Shown here: one piece after another, positions 23,285 to 31,370 of the stretch
Numbering within the stretch: position 1 is the first letter of the stretch
Layout of the letters: every line of letters starts with the position of its first letter
DNA from: Pseudonocardia halophobica
Lineage (GTDB): Bacteria; Actinomycetota; Actinomycetes; Mycobacteriales; Pseudonocardiaceae
Assembly (NCBI RefSeq): GCF_027922425.1
Contig: NZ_BSFQ01000046.1
Coordinates: 1 to 57,080 of the forward strand
Reading direction: 5' to 3'
Length of the DNA: 57,080 bases
Notes under the pieces: generated by a model
What the model saw: only the letters and a program-made list of their open reading frames with translations
Told to the model about the DNA's origin: nothing
Databases searched by the model: none
Made by a program: the position numbers and the translations under genes

Positions 23285-25051
23285 TCACACGACGGCGCGC
23301 GCGGCGAGGCGTTTGCGCAGCCACCGCCCGAGCCGCATCCCGCGGTAGTCCGGGTGCACGAGCAGGACCAGCTCGCCGTCCGCGCCCGGTGCCGACCCCT
23401 CCAGCACGGCACCGAGCCCGACGAGCACGCCCGCCTCGTCGCGCACCACGAGGGCCGGGCCCCGGGGCGTGACGAGCAGGTTGCGCAGCTCGCGGTCGGT
23501 CCAGCTGGCGGTGTAGCTGTCCGCCGGGCCCAGCGCGGCGAGGCAGGCGCAGAGCAGGTCCTCCACGGCGCCCACCTCGTCGCCGGTGGCGGGCTCGGCG
23601 ACCAGCTCGTCGCCGGAGAGCAGCACGATGTCCCACCGCGGCCGCACCGGCTCGAGGTCCGCCGCGCGCAGGAACGCCTCCGCGCGGGCCTGCTCGGTGA
23701 CCGTGAACGGCGCCCAGTCGCGCAGCGCGACCAGCCACCCGCCGTTCGGCGCGGGCACGGACAGGACGTGCGGGTGGTGCGGGGGCTCGGTCGGCCGGAG
23801 CCGGACGTCGTCGGCGTGGACGAGCGCGCCCAGGCCGCGGGCCAGCGCGGAGTCGTCCCCCGCGGCCGCGCCGCCGACCGCCTGCACCGCGAGGTCGAGG
23901 GCCCGGGTGGGGGCGTCGACCAGGTCGTGCGGATCGGCCGGGGTGACGAGCACGGCGCCGGGATCCTGGGTGCCGAGGCCCTCGCGGATGGCGCGGGCCA
24001 GCTCGTCGGCGCCCCGCGAGGACCCGACGAACATCTCGTCGACGACCGAGCGCGAGTCCTGCCCGTGCACCGCGAGCCCGAGGATGTTGCCGTCGGCGCG
24101 GGCGACCGCCTCGGTGAGCCGGGCGAGCGCGCCGGACTCGTCCGGCAGCCGGACGCGGACCTTGTGCAGCACCTGCGGGTCCCCGGGACCCCCGCCCCGG
24201 CCGCCGGGGTCCGCGTCGTGGTGGGCCGGCTGGTCCGGCACCACGCGCAGGTGCGGTGGCGGCGGCGACCCGGCCGTGCCGTGGATCAGCGACTGGCCGG
24301 GTCCGACAGCGCGGTGCCCGACCGCCCGCAGCGCGGCCCACATCGTCACCTGGTTCGCCGTGATCACCGGCTTGCCGAGCAGGCGCTCCAGCGGAGCGAT
24401 CACGTCGTAGGTGGACAGGTTGGTGCAGCTGATGAACACGGCCTCGGCCTCGGGCCGGTCGGCGGCGCGGACCGCGCGCACGACCTCCTCGTAGGACACC
24501 CGCCAGATCTGGCCGAGCAGCCCCAGCCCGACGCTCGCGACCGTGTCGATCCCGTGCGCGGCGAGGAACTCCTCGAGCCGGCGGGTCAGGTCGTCCACGT
24601 ACGGCGTGACGACGGCGACCCGGTTCACGTCGAGCGACCGCAGGCCCTCGACGAGCGCCCCGGCCGTGGTGAGCGCGTGCGGCGCGCCCGCCTCGCGGAT
24701 CACCCCGGTCAGCGCGATCTCGCCCGCCGCGCCGTCGACGAAGCTGCCGGACGTGCAGGCGTAGGCGACGACCCCGGGCTCGGGGACCAGCACGTCCCGG
24801 GTGGCGCGGCGCACCGGCTCCGGGTCGGAGATCGCCCGCGCCATCTCGGCGGTGACCGGCGACGGCACGAACGGCGTGCGCGTGACGTGCAGGGCGGCGT
24901 CGTCGGGCACCCAGCGCCAGAGCTCGCGGTCCAGCGCGAAGTCGAACGGCACGATCACGCCGACCCCGGAGGTCGGCGACGGACCGGGCGCGGCCAGGGC
25001 CTCCACGCCGTGCACAGGGCCACCCACGGGGCCTCCGACGCTCTCCTGCAT
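23285..25051 (-). CDS. Maleate isomerase / Asp-Glu racemase domain fused to ACT and GNAT-like domains
   Basis: One uninterrupted frame of 588 residues with three parts. Residues about 28-255 match maleate cis-trans isomerases / arylmalonate decarboxylase-like racemases: GVIVPFDFALDRELWRWVP, the two active cysteines C99 (AYACTSGSF) and C209 (FISCTNLSTYD), and ITANQVTMWAALRA. A Pro/His-rich linker (about 258-295) leads to an ACT domain (about 297-365, VRVRLPDESGALARLTEAVARADGNI), then about 220 residues ending in GNAT motif A-like LVHPDYRGMRLGRWLRKRL. ACT-plus-GNAT-like proteins are a stand-alone actinobacterial family; fusion to an isomerase is unusual. The start is uncertain: ATG 25051 is preferred, and the frame opens at 25123. 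A separate internal start cannot be excluded, as no stop divides the parts, but no strong ribosome site was seen at the linker. Confidence 0.8.
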   Translation of the reverse strand: MQESVGGPVGGPVHGVEALAAPGPSPTSGVGVIVPFDFALDRELWRWVPDDAALHVTRTPFVPSPVTAEMARAISDPEPVRRATRDVLVPEPGVVAYACTSGSFVDGAAGEIALTGVIREAGAPHALTTAGALVEGLRSLDVNRVAVVTPYVDDLTRRLEEFLAAHGIDTVASVGLGLLGQIWRVSYEEVVRAVRAADRPEAEAVFISCTNLSTYDVIAPLERLLGKPVITANQVTMWAALRAVGHRAVGPGQSLIHGTAGSPPPPHLRVVPDQPAHHDADPGGRGGGPGDPQVLHKVRVRLPDESGALARLTEAVARADGNILGLAVHGQDSRSVVDEMFVGSSRGADELARAIREGLGTQDPGAVLVTPADPHDLVDAPTRALDLAVQAVGGAAAGDDSALARGLGALVHADDVRLRPTEPPHHPHVLSVPAPNGGWLVALRDWAPFTVTEQARAEAFLRAADLEPVRPRWDIVLLSGDELVAEPATGDEVGAVEDLLCACLAALGPADSYTASWTDRELRNLLVTPRGPALVVRDEAGVLVGLGAVLEGSAPGADGELVLLVHPDYRGMRLGRWLRKRLAARAVV

Positions 25052-25139
25052 ACCGCCACGGTGGATCTCCCGTGTGTCGGCACCGGATCCGGCGTGTTGC
25101 CGGGAGGTAAGGGGGCCGGACATCCCGGCGCGCCGCAGC

Positions 25140-25772
25140 TCAGCGGGATGTGATCTCCGCGGTCGCCGGCGGCGAGAGCCCCTCGGCCTCCGCGTGCCGG
25201 CGCAGGGTGGTGAGCGCGCGGTGCTGCATCGCCCGGACCGCGCCCGGCGTGCTGCCGACGACCGCCGCCGTCTCGTCGGCCGACAGGCCCACGACGACCC
25301 GTAGTACCAGGACCTCGCGGGCGGCCGCGCTCAGCCGGTCGAGGACCGGCCGCAGCCGGGCGACGTCGTCGTGCGCCAGCGCCCGCTCCTCGGGCCCGGC
25401 CGAGCGGTCCGGGCGGTCCGGGACCAGGTCGGCCAGCTCCGGGCTGCGCGCGGCGGCGCGGTAGGCGTCGCCCACCTCGTGCACGGCGATCCGGTGCACC
25501 AGCGCCAGGAACGGCCGGCCGCGGTCCTCGTAGCGGGGCAGCGCCCCGAGCACGCCGATGCAGACCTGCTGGGCCAGGTCCTCGGCCGTCAGGCCCGGCA
25601 GCGCCGTCCCCATCCGCGCGCGGCAGTAGCGCAGCGCGAACGGCCGCACGATCCGCAGGACCTCCGCGACGGCCGCCGGATCCCCCGCCGACGCCCGCGC
25701 CACGATCTCCCGGTCCGGTCCCTCCGGCCGTCTCGCGCGCTCCCCCGTCTCCCGTCTCCCCCTCAGTACCAC
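25140..25772 (-). CDS. Sigma-70 family factor, SigD/ShbA type
   Basis: A 210-residue alternative sigma factor. Region 2 contains LTAEDLAQQVCIGVLGALPRYEDRGRPFLALVHRIAVHEVGDAYRAAARSP, split here only by the family spacing; the L-A-Q-Q-V-C and the R-Y-x-D-x-G-R-P-F blocks are shared with mycobacterial SigD and streptomycete ShbA. Region 4 is RLSAAAREVLVLRVVVGLSADETAAVVGSTPGAVRAM, ending in the recognition helix. ShbA drives transcription of the principal sigma gene in Streptomyces; whether this one acts on the sigA promoter at 51918 is an inference. No anti-sigma gene is adjacent. The first 30 residues are Arg-rich. It lies 88 bases upstream of the fusion gene and may be co-transcribed. Confidence 0.87.
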   Translation of the reverse strand: MVLRGRRETGERARRPEGPDREIVARASAGDPAAVAEVLRIVRPFALRYCRARMGTALPGLTAEDLAQQVCIGVLGALPRYEDRGRPFLALVHRIAVHEVGDAYRAAARSPELADLVPDRPDRSAGPEERALAHDDVARLRPVLDRLSAAAREVLVLRVVVGLSADETAAVVGSTPGAVRAMQHRALTTLRRHAEAEGLSPPATAEITSR

Positions 25773-25878
25773 TCCACGACCATGGCCCGAACCGCTCGCC
25801 GAGCGGTAGGACGGCGCTGAGAGGAGCCTGTGAGCCGGACGGCGGAATCGGGTTGACGCCTCCGCGGTTGGGCGAGGG

Positions 25879-26538
25879 GTGAAGGTCGAGATCTGGTCCG
25901 ACGTCGTCTGCCCGTGGTGCGTGCTGGGCCGGCGCCGGTTCGCCGCGGCGCTGGCCCGCTTCCCGCACGCCGACGAGGTCGAGGTGCGCTACCGCAGCTT
26001 CGAGCTCGACCCCGGGGCGCCGCGGCGGCACCAGGGCGACCGCGAGGAGCGGCTCGCGGCGAAGTTCGGCAGCGACCGCGCCCAGGTCCGCGCGATGCAC
26101 GACCGGATGACGGACATGGGTGCCGCGGAGGGCGTGGAGTTCCGGTTCGAGAAGGCGCAGGACGGATCGACGGTCGACGCCCACCGGCTCCTCCACCTGG
26201 CCTGGGACGAGGGCGGCGCGAGACTGCAGGAGACGCTGAAGGAGCGCCTGCAGCAGGGGTACTTCGCCGAGGGCGAGCCGATCGGCGAGCCCGAGGCCCT
26301 GCGCCGCCTCGCCCTCGACGCCGGGCTGCCGGCCGCGGCCGTCGACCGCGTCCTGGGATCCGACGAGTACCTCGACGCCGTCCGCGCCGACGAGGACCAG
26401 GCCCGCCGCTACGGCATCACCGGCGTCCCCTTCTTCGTGGTCGACGCGACCTACGGCGCCTCCGGTGCCCAGCCTGCCGACGCCCTCCTCCAGCTGCTGG
26501 AGCAGGCGTGGGAGGAGGGCCGGACCCGCTCCGCATGA
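25879..26538 (+). CDS. DsbA-family thiol oxidoreductase, FrnE type
   Basis: A 219-residue thioredoxin-fold protein with an all-helical insertion. The active-site C11-P-W-C14 is in IWSDVVCPWCVLGRRRF and the cis-proline is in YGITGVPFFVVD. No signal peptide is present, so it acts in the cytoplasm as FrnE proteins do; they are linked to disulfide exchange and oxidative stress, and homologues serve in polyketide pathways. The start GTG is preceded by GCGAGG. It is divergent from the sigma factor gene with 106 bases between, which hold a TTGACG at 25852-25857 that may be a -35 element. Confidence 0.93.
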   Translation: MKVEIWSDVVCPWCVLGRRRFAAALARFPHADEVEVRYRSFELDPGAPRRHQGDREERLAAKFGSDRAQVRAMHDRMTDMGAAEGVEFRFEKAQDGSTVDAHRLLHLAWDEGGARLQETLKERLQQGYFAEGEPIGEPEALRRLALDAGLPAAAVDRVLGSDEYLDAVRADEDQARRYGITGVPFFVVDATYGASGAQPADALLQLLEQAWEEGRTRSA

Positions 26539-26542
26539 GCGG

Positions 26543-27475
26543 TCACCCAGGGACGAGGGCGTCCAGGACGGCGAGGGCGGCGGCGGGGCCGATGGGCGGC
26601 ACGAGGATCGGCAGTTCCACCCCGGCCTCGCGGTAGCGCGCCAGCCGCTCCCGGCACCGCGGCACCGGACCGAGCAGGCAGAACGAGTCGAGGAGGCGGT
26701 CGCTCAGCGCGGCGCCGCCCTCGCCCCGCGCCATCCGGTCGGTCTCCTCGACGTACCCCTCGGAGCGCCACATCCGGCGGAAGAACGGGAAGGTCGTGTA
26801 GAGCGCGAGGTTCTGCCGCGCGAGGTCGCGGAGGGTGGGCAGGTCGTCGCCGACGAAGGTCGGGATCCCGAGCGTCACCTCCAGCGGGCCGAGTTGCGGG
26901 GCCCGATGCCGGCCCCGGACGATCGCCTCGCGGCTGCGTTCCGTCCGCTCCGGCGACCACATCGTCGGCATGATCCCGTCGGCGACCTCGGCGGCCCGCT
27001 CGACGGCGCGCATCCCGAGCGTCGCGTGGTGGATCGGCACCGCGACCGGCGCGGGCTGCTGCGGCAGGTGCGTGACCGGGCCCTTGCCGGCGAACCAGTC
27101 GCGCAGCTCGGCGGTGTAGCGCAGCAGGTCGGCGCCCGGTTCGCCCATCGCGATGCCGAGCGCGGTGTTGACCGGCTGGTGGCTCACGCCGAGGCCGAGC
27201 ACGAACCGGCCGCCCGTGTCGTCGGCGATCAGCCCGGCCCCCTTCGCGAGCACGTACGAGTGGCGCAGGTAGATGTCGGCCACCCAGGTCCCGACCCGGA
27301 TCCGGCTCGTCGCGCCACCCATGACCTGGGCCGTGGTGAGCGTGTCGCTGTTCACCTCGGCGCTCAGCACCGCCGCGTAACCCGCGTCCTCGGCCGCCCG
27401 GGCGACCTCCCGCACGTCGGCCGCCCGCCAGCCCGCGCCGGGGATGACCACGACCCCGATCGGCTCCGTCGACAT
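26543..27475 (-). CDS. LLM-class F420-dependent oxidoreductase
   Basis: A 310-residue luciferase-like oxidoreductase from the ATG at 27475. Family marks are the N-terminal barrel strand IGVVVIPGAGW, SRIRVGTWVADIYLRHSYVLAKGA and the cofactor site FVLGLGVSHQPVNTALG. Later GMRAVERAAEVADGIMPTMWSPE is the usual helix after the phosphate site. The open frame continues upstream beyond 27475 but that part overlaps the divergent gene's promoter region. It ends four bases before the convergent frnE-like stop. Substrate unknown. Confidence 0.87.
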   Translation of the reverse strand: MSTEPIGVVVIPGAGWRAADVREVARAAEDAGYAAVLSAEVNSDTLTTAQVMGGATSRIRVGTWVADIYLRHSYVLAKGAGLIADDTGGRFVLGLGVSHQPVNTALGIAMGEPGADLLRYTAELRDWFAGKGPVTHLPQQPAPVAVPIHHATLGMRAVERAAEVADGIMPTMWSPERTERSREAIVRGRHRAPQLGPLEVTLGIPTFVGDDLPTLRDLARQNLALYTTFPFFRRMWRSEGYVEETDRMARGEGGAALSDRLLDSFCLLGPVPRCRERLARYREAGVELPILVPPIGPAAALAVLDALVPG

Positions 27476-27483
27476 GCCGGGAT

Positions 27484-27529
27484 GGTCCCGCTCGCCCCGG
27501 GCGCGGACCATACGCGGACCTGCGTAGTC
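27484..27529. repeat. Left copy of the hairpin repeat flanking the double-Ddn gene
   Basis: The core 27505-27529 (GGACCATACGCGGACCTGCG followed by TAGTC) matches 28656-28680 at 21 of 25 positions in the same orientation. The inner part forms TACGC/GCGTA around GGACCT. A CTCGCC block further left is shared too, loosely. It lies nine bases outside the divergent LLM gene start. Confidence 0.65.
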
Positions 27530-27650
27530 GACCCTCGACGTGGGTGTGGATCGGGTTGCGGGATCTGCGGACCACGCGGACGGCCCGGGCCCAACGGCTC
27601 TTCTCGGCCGGAGCGGCCCGCCGGGAGCATGGCCGACGGAGGGGTGCCGG

Positions 27651-28637
27651 ATGACCGGTGGCAACCGCGCTCGGTCGGTCGAGTGGCTGCACGCGCTGAA
27701 GCGGTGGATGTATCGGGGCGGACGACCGGGCCGGCTCGCCCGGGCGATGAACCACCTGGCAGCGGCGCAGTTCGCCGCAGGCCTGCTGTCGCCGCGCCGG
27801 GCGGCGACGCTGGAGGTGACCGCGCGGCGGTCGGGTCGGACCATCGCGCTGCCGGTCGTCGTCGTCGAGCAGGAGGGCCGGCGGTACCTGGTGTCGATGC
27901 TCGGCGAGCGCGCCGAGTGGGTGCGCAACGTCCGCGCCGCGCGTGGGCGGGCGGTGCTGCGTCGGCGCGGGCGCGAGGCGGTGCACCTCGACGAGCTCGA
28001 GCCGGCCGCCCGGGCCCCGATCCTGCGGCGCTACCTGCAGCTCGCCCCCGGCGCCCGGCCCCACCTGCGGGTGCCCTCCGACGCCCCGCTCGCGGAGTTC
28101 GAACGGATCGCCGGGGACTTTCCCGTCTTCCGGATTACGTCCGACGTGCCGCCCGGGAGCACTCCCGGCGCACCGGCCCGCCGCCGTACCAACGCCCTGC
28201 CGCCGGCGCTCGGCCACCGGGTGAACGCCGCCGTCGAACGGCTCGCGGCGCGCGGCCTGACCCCGGGGAACACGGTCTCGCTGGAGGTGCGGGGGCGCCG
28301 TACCGGGCTGCCGCGGCGGATCGCGGTCGTCGTCGCACGGCACGCGGACCGCGACTACCTGGTGTCCCTGGCGGGCGAGTCGGAGTGGGTGCGCAACCTG
28401 CGCGCGGCCGGGGGCGAGGCCGTGCTCCGGCACGGCGACGCCCGACGGGTGCGGCTCACCCCGGTGGCAGTGCCCGACCGCGCCCCGATCCTGCACGCGT
28501 TCCTGCAGCGTCGCGCGCTGTCCCGCTCCCCCGCGCGGGCGGCGCGGTACTACTTCGATCTGCCGCCCCACCCCTCGATCGAGCAACTCGCGCCCCTGGC
28601 CGAGCGCTACCCCGTCTTCGCGGTCCAGGACGCGTGA
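27651..28637 (+). CDS. Tandem-duplicated deazaflavin-dependent nitroreductase (Ddn)-like protein
   Basis: A 328-residue protein made of two copies of the small split-beta-barrel Ddn/nitroreductase-family fold that normally occurs as a protein of about 130-150 residues. Copy one (about 35-165) has LEVTARRSGRTIALPVVVVE, RRYLVSMLGERAEWVRNVRA and FPVFRI at its end. Copy two (about 190-325) has LEVRGRRTGLPRRIAVVVA, RDYLVSLAGESEWVRNLRA and YPVFAV. Both copies keep the G-R-x-x-x-x-P start, the Y-L-V-S loop and the W-V-R-N helix used to bind F420. Ddn-type enzymes use reduced F420 for quinone or nitro reduction. The ATG follows GGAGGGG. It is bracketed by hairpin repeats at 27484-27529 and 28636-28680. 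Confidence 0.85.
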   Translation: MTGGNRARSVEWLHALKRWMYRGGRPGRLARAMNHLAAAQFAAGLLSPRRAATLEVTARRSGRTIALPVVVVEQEGRRYLVSMLGERAEWVRNVRAARGRAVLRRRGREAVHLDELEPAARAPILRRYLQLAPGARPHLRVPSDAPLAEFERIAGDFPVFRITSDVPPGSTPGAPARRRTNALPPALGHRVNAAVERLAARGLTPGNTVSLEVRGRRTGLPRRIAVVVARHADRDYLVSLAGESEWVRNLRAAGGEAVLRHGDARRVRLTPVAVPDRAPILHAFLQRRALSRSPARAARYYFDLPPHPSIEQLAPLAERYPVFAVQDA

Positions 28638-28680
28638 CTACTCGCCCGAGGCACGGGGCCACACACGGACCTGCGTGGTC
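28636..28680. repeat. Right copy of the hairpin repeat; spacer between convergent stops
   Basis: The 45 bases run from within the TGA of the double-Ddn gene to within the stop of the minus-strand gene. The core 28656-28680 matches 27505-27529 at 21 of 25 positions. Of the stem pairs TACGC/GCGTA in the left copy, the outer T-A is C-G here, a compensatory change, while one inner pair is lost (A-C). It could act as a terminator for both genes. Confidence 0.65.
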
Positions 28681-29458
28681 AGCCCTCGGCGTCGACGCCG
28701 GGTAGGTAGTCGGTCGAGCCCTCGCCGTAGAGGGCGACGAGGCCGGCGGCGATCCACATGAGGGCGGCGAGGTAGTCGTCGCCCAGCTCCTCGGCGACCG
28801 GGCCGATCGCCTCCGCACGGTCGGCATCCGAGCCGAGGATCCCGATCACCCGGTCGACGGCCGCGGCCGCCCCGTCGCCCAGGGTCGAGCGGACCCACTC
28901 CGGGACGCGCGTGCGGGCGGCCGCCGGGATCGGCCGCGGGCCGCTGTTGGCGAGCCAGCCGAGCAGGACGGCGAAGGCCAGGGCCTGCGCGGGCGCGCCG
29001 CCGGGCTCGCCCGGGGCCAGGTCGGCCGGCGCGGTCTCGCCGTCCGACGCCACCAGGCACCGGACCTCCTCCCGGGCCGGCTCGGGCGACGACGAGGCGA
29101 GGGTGTCCGCGACGGCCCGCCGCACCCGGTCGTCGATGATCTCGACGACCAGGTCGTCCTCCCCGGCCTCGGCGAGCGCGGCGACGTTGGCCTCCAGGAC
29201 CTCCAGCCACTCCGGGTTGCCGTCGTACGGGCCGACCGCCCGCACGGTGCGGATCTCCGCGACGGCGTAGCGCATCTCGTCGACGGGCTGCAGCTCCTCG
29301 ACGAGGTCCTGCCCGAGGCCGTCGGCGGGCCCGTACTCGTCGAGGCCGGGCAGGGTGGTGACGGGACGCAGCGGCTCGTGCGGCCGCCCGGCCTTCTTCC
29401 GCCGCGCCGCGACCTTCGCCGCCCGCTTCTGGCCCCGCGACTGCTGCTTCTTGCCCAC
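28679..29458 (-). CDS. Hypothetical protein with basic N-terminus
   Basis: Not recognised. The 259-residue product opens with about 27 Lys/Arg/Gln-rich residues (GKKQQSRGQKRAAKVAARRK), a segment that could bind nucleic acid or be disordered, followed by PVTTLPGLDEYGPADGLGQDLVEEL and then an acidic, Ala-rich helical body. No membrane segment, cysteine cluster or known catalytic motif is visible. The end, DYLAALMWIAAGLVALYGEGSTDYLPG, is the most hydrophobic part. The translation uses normal high-GC codons and a clear GTG start after GAGGAGCGGT, so it looks like a real gene. It lies 25 bases upstream in sequence of the ilvD stop, on the same strand and downstream of ilvD in transcription. Confidence 0.7.
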   Translation of the reverse strand: MGKKQQSRGQKRAAKVAARRKKAGRPHEPLRPVTTLPGLDEYGPADGLGQDLVEELQPVDEMRYAVAEIRTVRAVGPYDGNPEWLEVLEANVAALAEAGEDDLVVEIIDDRVRRAVADTLASSSPEPAREEVRCLVASDGETAPADLAPGEPGGAPAQALAFAVLLGWLANSGPRPIPAAARTRVPEWVRSTLGDGAAAAVDRVIGILGSDADRAEAIGPVAEELGDDYLAALMWIAAGLVALYGEGSTDYLPGVDAEG

Positions 29459-29483
29459 ACCGCTCCTCGTGCGCGTTCCGGCG

Positions 29484-31163
29484 CTAGTCCTGGGAGCAGA
29501 CCGCCCCCTGCGCCGCCGACCCCACGAGTCTCGCGTACTTCGCGAGCACGCCCCGACGCCGCCCCGGGTCGCGCGGCGTCCAGTCCGTCCGCCGCTTCTC
29601 CAGCTCCTCCTCAGAGACGTCCAGGTCGAGGGTCTTGGTGGCCATGTTCAGCACGATCGGGTCGCCGTCCTGCACCAGCGCGATCGGGCCGCCGTCGGTC
29701 GCCTCCGGCGCGACGTGCCCGATGCACAGGCCGGTCGTCGCCCCGGAGAACCGACCGTCCGTGACCAGCAGGACCTCCTTGCCCAGCCCGGCGCCCTTGA
29801 TCATCCCGGTCACGGCGAGCATCTCCCGCATCCCCGGCCCGCCGCGCGGGCCCTCGTACCGGATCACCACGACGTCGCCGGGGACGACGGTGCCGTCCGT
29901 GACGGCGTCGAGCGCGCCCTGCTCGCCGTCGAACACCCGCGCGCGCCCGCGGAACTCGGCGGCGTCGAACCCGGCGCTCTTCACCACGGCGCCGTCGGGC
30001 GCGAGCGAGCCGCGCAGGATGGTCAGGCCGCCCGTCGGGTGGATGGGGTCGCTGAGGTCGCGGATCACCGTGCCGTCGAGGCCCGGCGGGTCGATCTCCG
30101 CCAGGTTCTCGGCGACGGTGCGCCCGGTGCAGGTGAGGGCGTCACCGTGCAGGAGGCCGGCGTCGAGCAGCGCCTTCATCACGACGGGCACGCCGCCGAC
30201 CTGGTCGACCGTGCTCATCACGTGCGCGCCGAAGGGCTTCACGTCGGCCAGGTGCGGGACACGCTCGCCGATCCGGTTGAAGTCGTCGAGCTCCAGCGGC
30301 ACCCCGGCCTCGGCGGCGATCGCGAGCAGGTGCAGCACGGCGTTGGTGGACCCGCCGAACGCCAGGACGACCGCGATCGCGTTCTCGAACGCCTCCCGGG
30401 TCAGGATCTGCCGGGCGGTGATCCCCTTCTCCAGCAGCCCGACCACGGCCTCGCCGGAGGCGCGGGCGATGCCGTCGCGCCGCCGGTCGACCGCGGGCGG
30501 GCTGGCCGAGCCCGGCAGCGCCATGCCCAGTGCCTCGGCCGCGCTGGCCATCGTGTTCGCCGTGTACATGCCGCCGCACGCGCCCTCGCCGGGGCAGATC
30601 GCCCGCTCGATCTCGACCAGCTCCTCGCGGCTGATCAGCCCGCGCGCGCACGCCCCGACGGCCTCGAACGCGTCGGCGATGTTGACCTCGCGGCCGTCGA
30701 CGTGGCCGGGCAGGATCGACCCGGCGTAGACGAACACCCCGGCCAGGTCGAGCCGGGCGGCGGCCATCAGCATCCCGGGCAGGGACTTGTCGCAGCCGGC
30801 GAGCAGGACGGTGCCGTCGAGCCGCTCGGCCTCCACGACCGTCTCCACCGAGTCGGCGATGATCTCGCGGCTGACCAGCGAGTAGTGCATGCCCACGTGG
30901 CCCATGGAGATGCCGTCGGACACCGAGATCGTGCCGAACTCCATCGGGTAGCCGCCGGCGCGGTGCACGCCCTCCTTCGCCGCCTGCGCCAGGCGCTGCA
31001 GCGACAGGTTGCACGGGGTGATCTCGTTCCAGCTCGACGCGATGCCGATCTGCGGTTTGGCAAAGTCCGCGTCGCGCATCCCGACGGCCCGGAGCATGCC
31101 GCGGGCGGCCGTGCGCTCGATGCCGTCGGTGACCTGGTGGGACCGGGGCTTGAGATCGGGCAT
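29484..31163 (-). CDS. ilvD: Dihydroxy-acid dehydratase
   Basis: Dehydrates dihydroxy acids in the valine, leucine and isoleucine pathway; contains an Fe-S cluster. The 559-residue product has the full family pattern: GIASSWNEITPCN near 40-52, the cluster cysteines in LAGCDKSLPGML and GEGACGGMYTANTMAS, and near the end RFSGATTGLCIGHVAPEA. Length is normal. The start ATG is at 31163 with no other ilv gene nearby, so it is a separate unit as in other actinobacteria. The 207 bases to the divergent L,D-transpeptidase gene should hold its promoter. Confidence 0.96.
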   Translation of the reverse strand: MPDLKPRSHQVTDGIERTAARGMLRAVGMRDADFAKPQIGIASSWNEITPCNLSLQRLAQAAKEGVHRAGGYPMEFGTISVSDGISMGHVGMHYSLVSREIIADSVETVVEAERLDGTVLLAGCDKSLPGMLMAAARLDLAGVFVYAGSILPGHVDGREVNIADAFEAVGACARGLISREELVEIERAICPGEGACGGMYTANTMASAAEALGMALPGSASPPAVDRRRDGIARASGEAVVGLLEKGITARQILTREAFENAIAVVLAFGGSTNAVLHLLAIAAEAGVPLELDDFNRIGERVPHLADVKPFGAHVMSTVDQVGGVPVVMKALLDAGLLHGDALTCTGRTVAENLAEIDPPGLDGTVIRDLSDPIHPTGGLTILRGSLAPDGAVVKSAGFDAAEFRGRARVFDGEQGALDAVTDGTVVPGDVVVIRYEGPRGGPGMREMLAVTGMIKGAGLGKEVLLVTDGRFSGATTGLCIGHVAPEATDGGPIALVQDGDPIVLNMATKTLDLDVSEEELEKRRTDWTPRDPGRRRGVLAKYARLVGSAAQGAVCSQD

Positions 31164-31295
31164 GGAGGCGCTCCTCGTCGATCGCGATCCGTGGTGGGCT
31201 CAAGGGTCATCGTGCTCCCTCACGGCCGCCTCGGCAGCCCCTCGGAGACACAAGATCGACGGGGACGATCCGGACTCCCGGCACGTCCGGTCGAC

Positions 31296-31324
31296 TTGCG
31301 GTCACGGCCCGTCACCTGTATCGC
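31296..31324 (+). promoter_or_regulatory. Putative promoter of the L,D-transpeptidase gene
   Basis: TTGCGG (31296-31301), a 17-base spacer and TATCGC (31319-31324) resemble housekeeping -35 and -10 elements 47 bases before the start codon. Spacing is ideal and the match moderate. Confidence 0.35.
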
Positions 31325-31370
31325 GCGCCGTCGTTGCGGCTTCGGGAACGGGCGAAGGGACGACGAGAAG

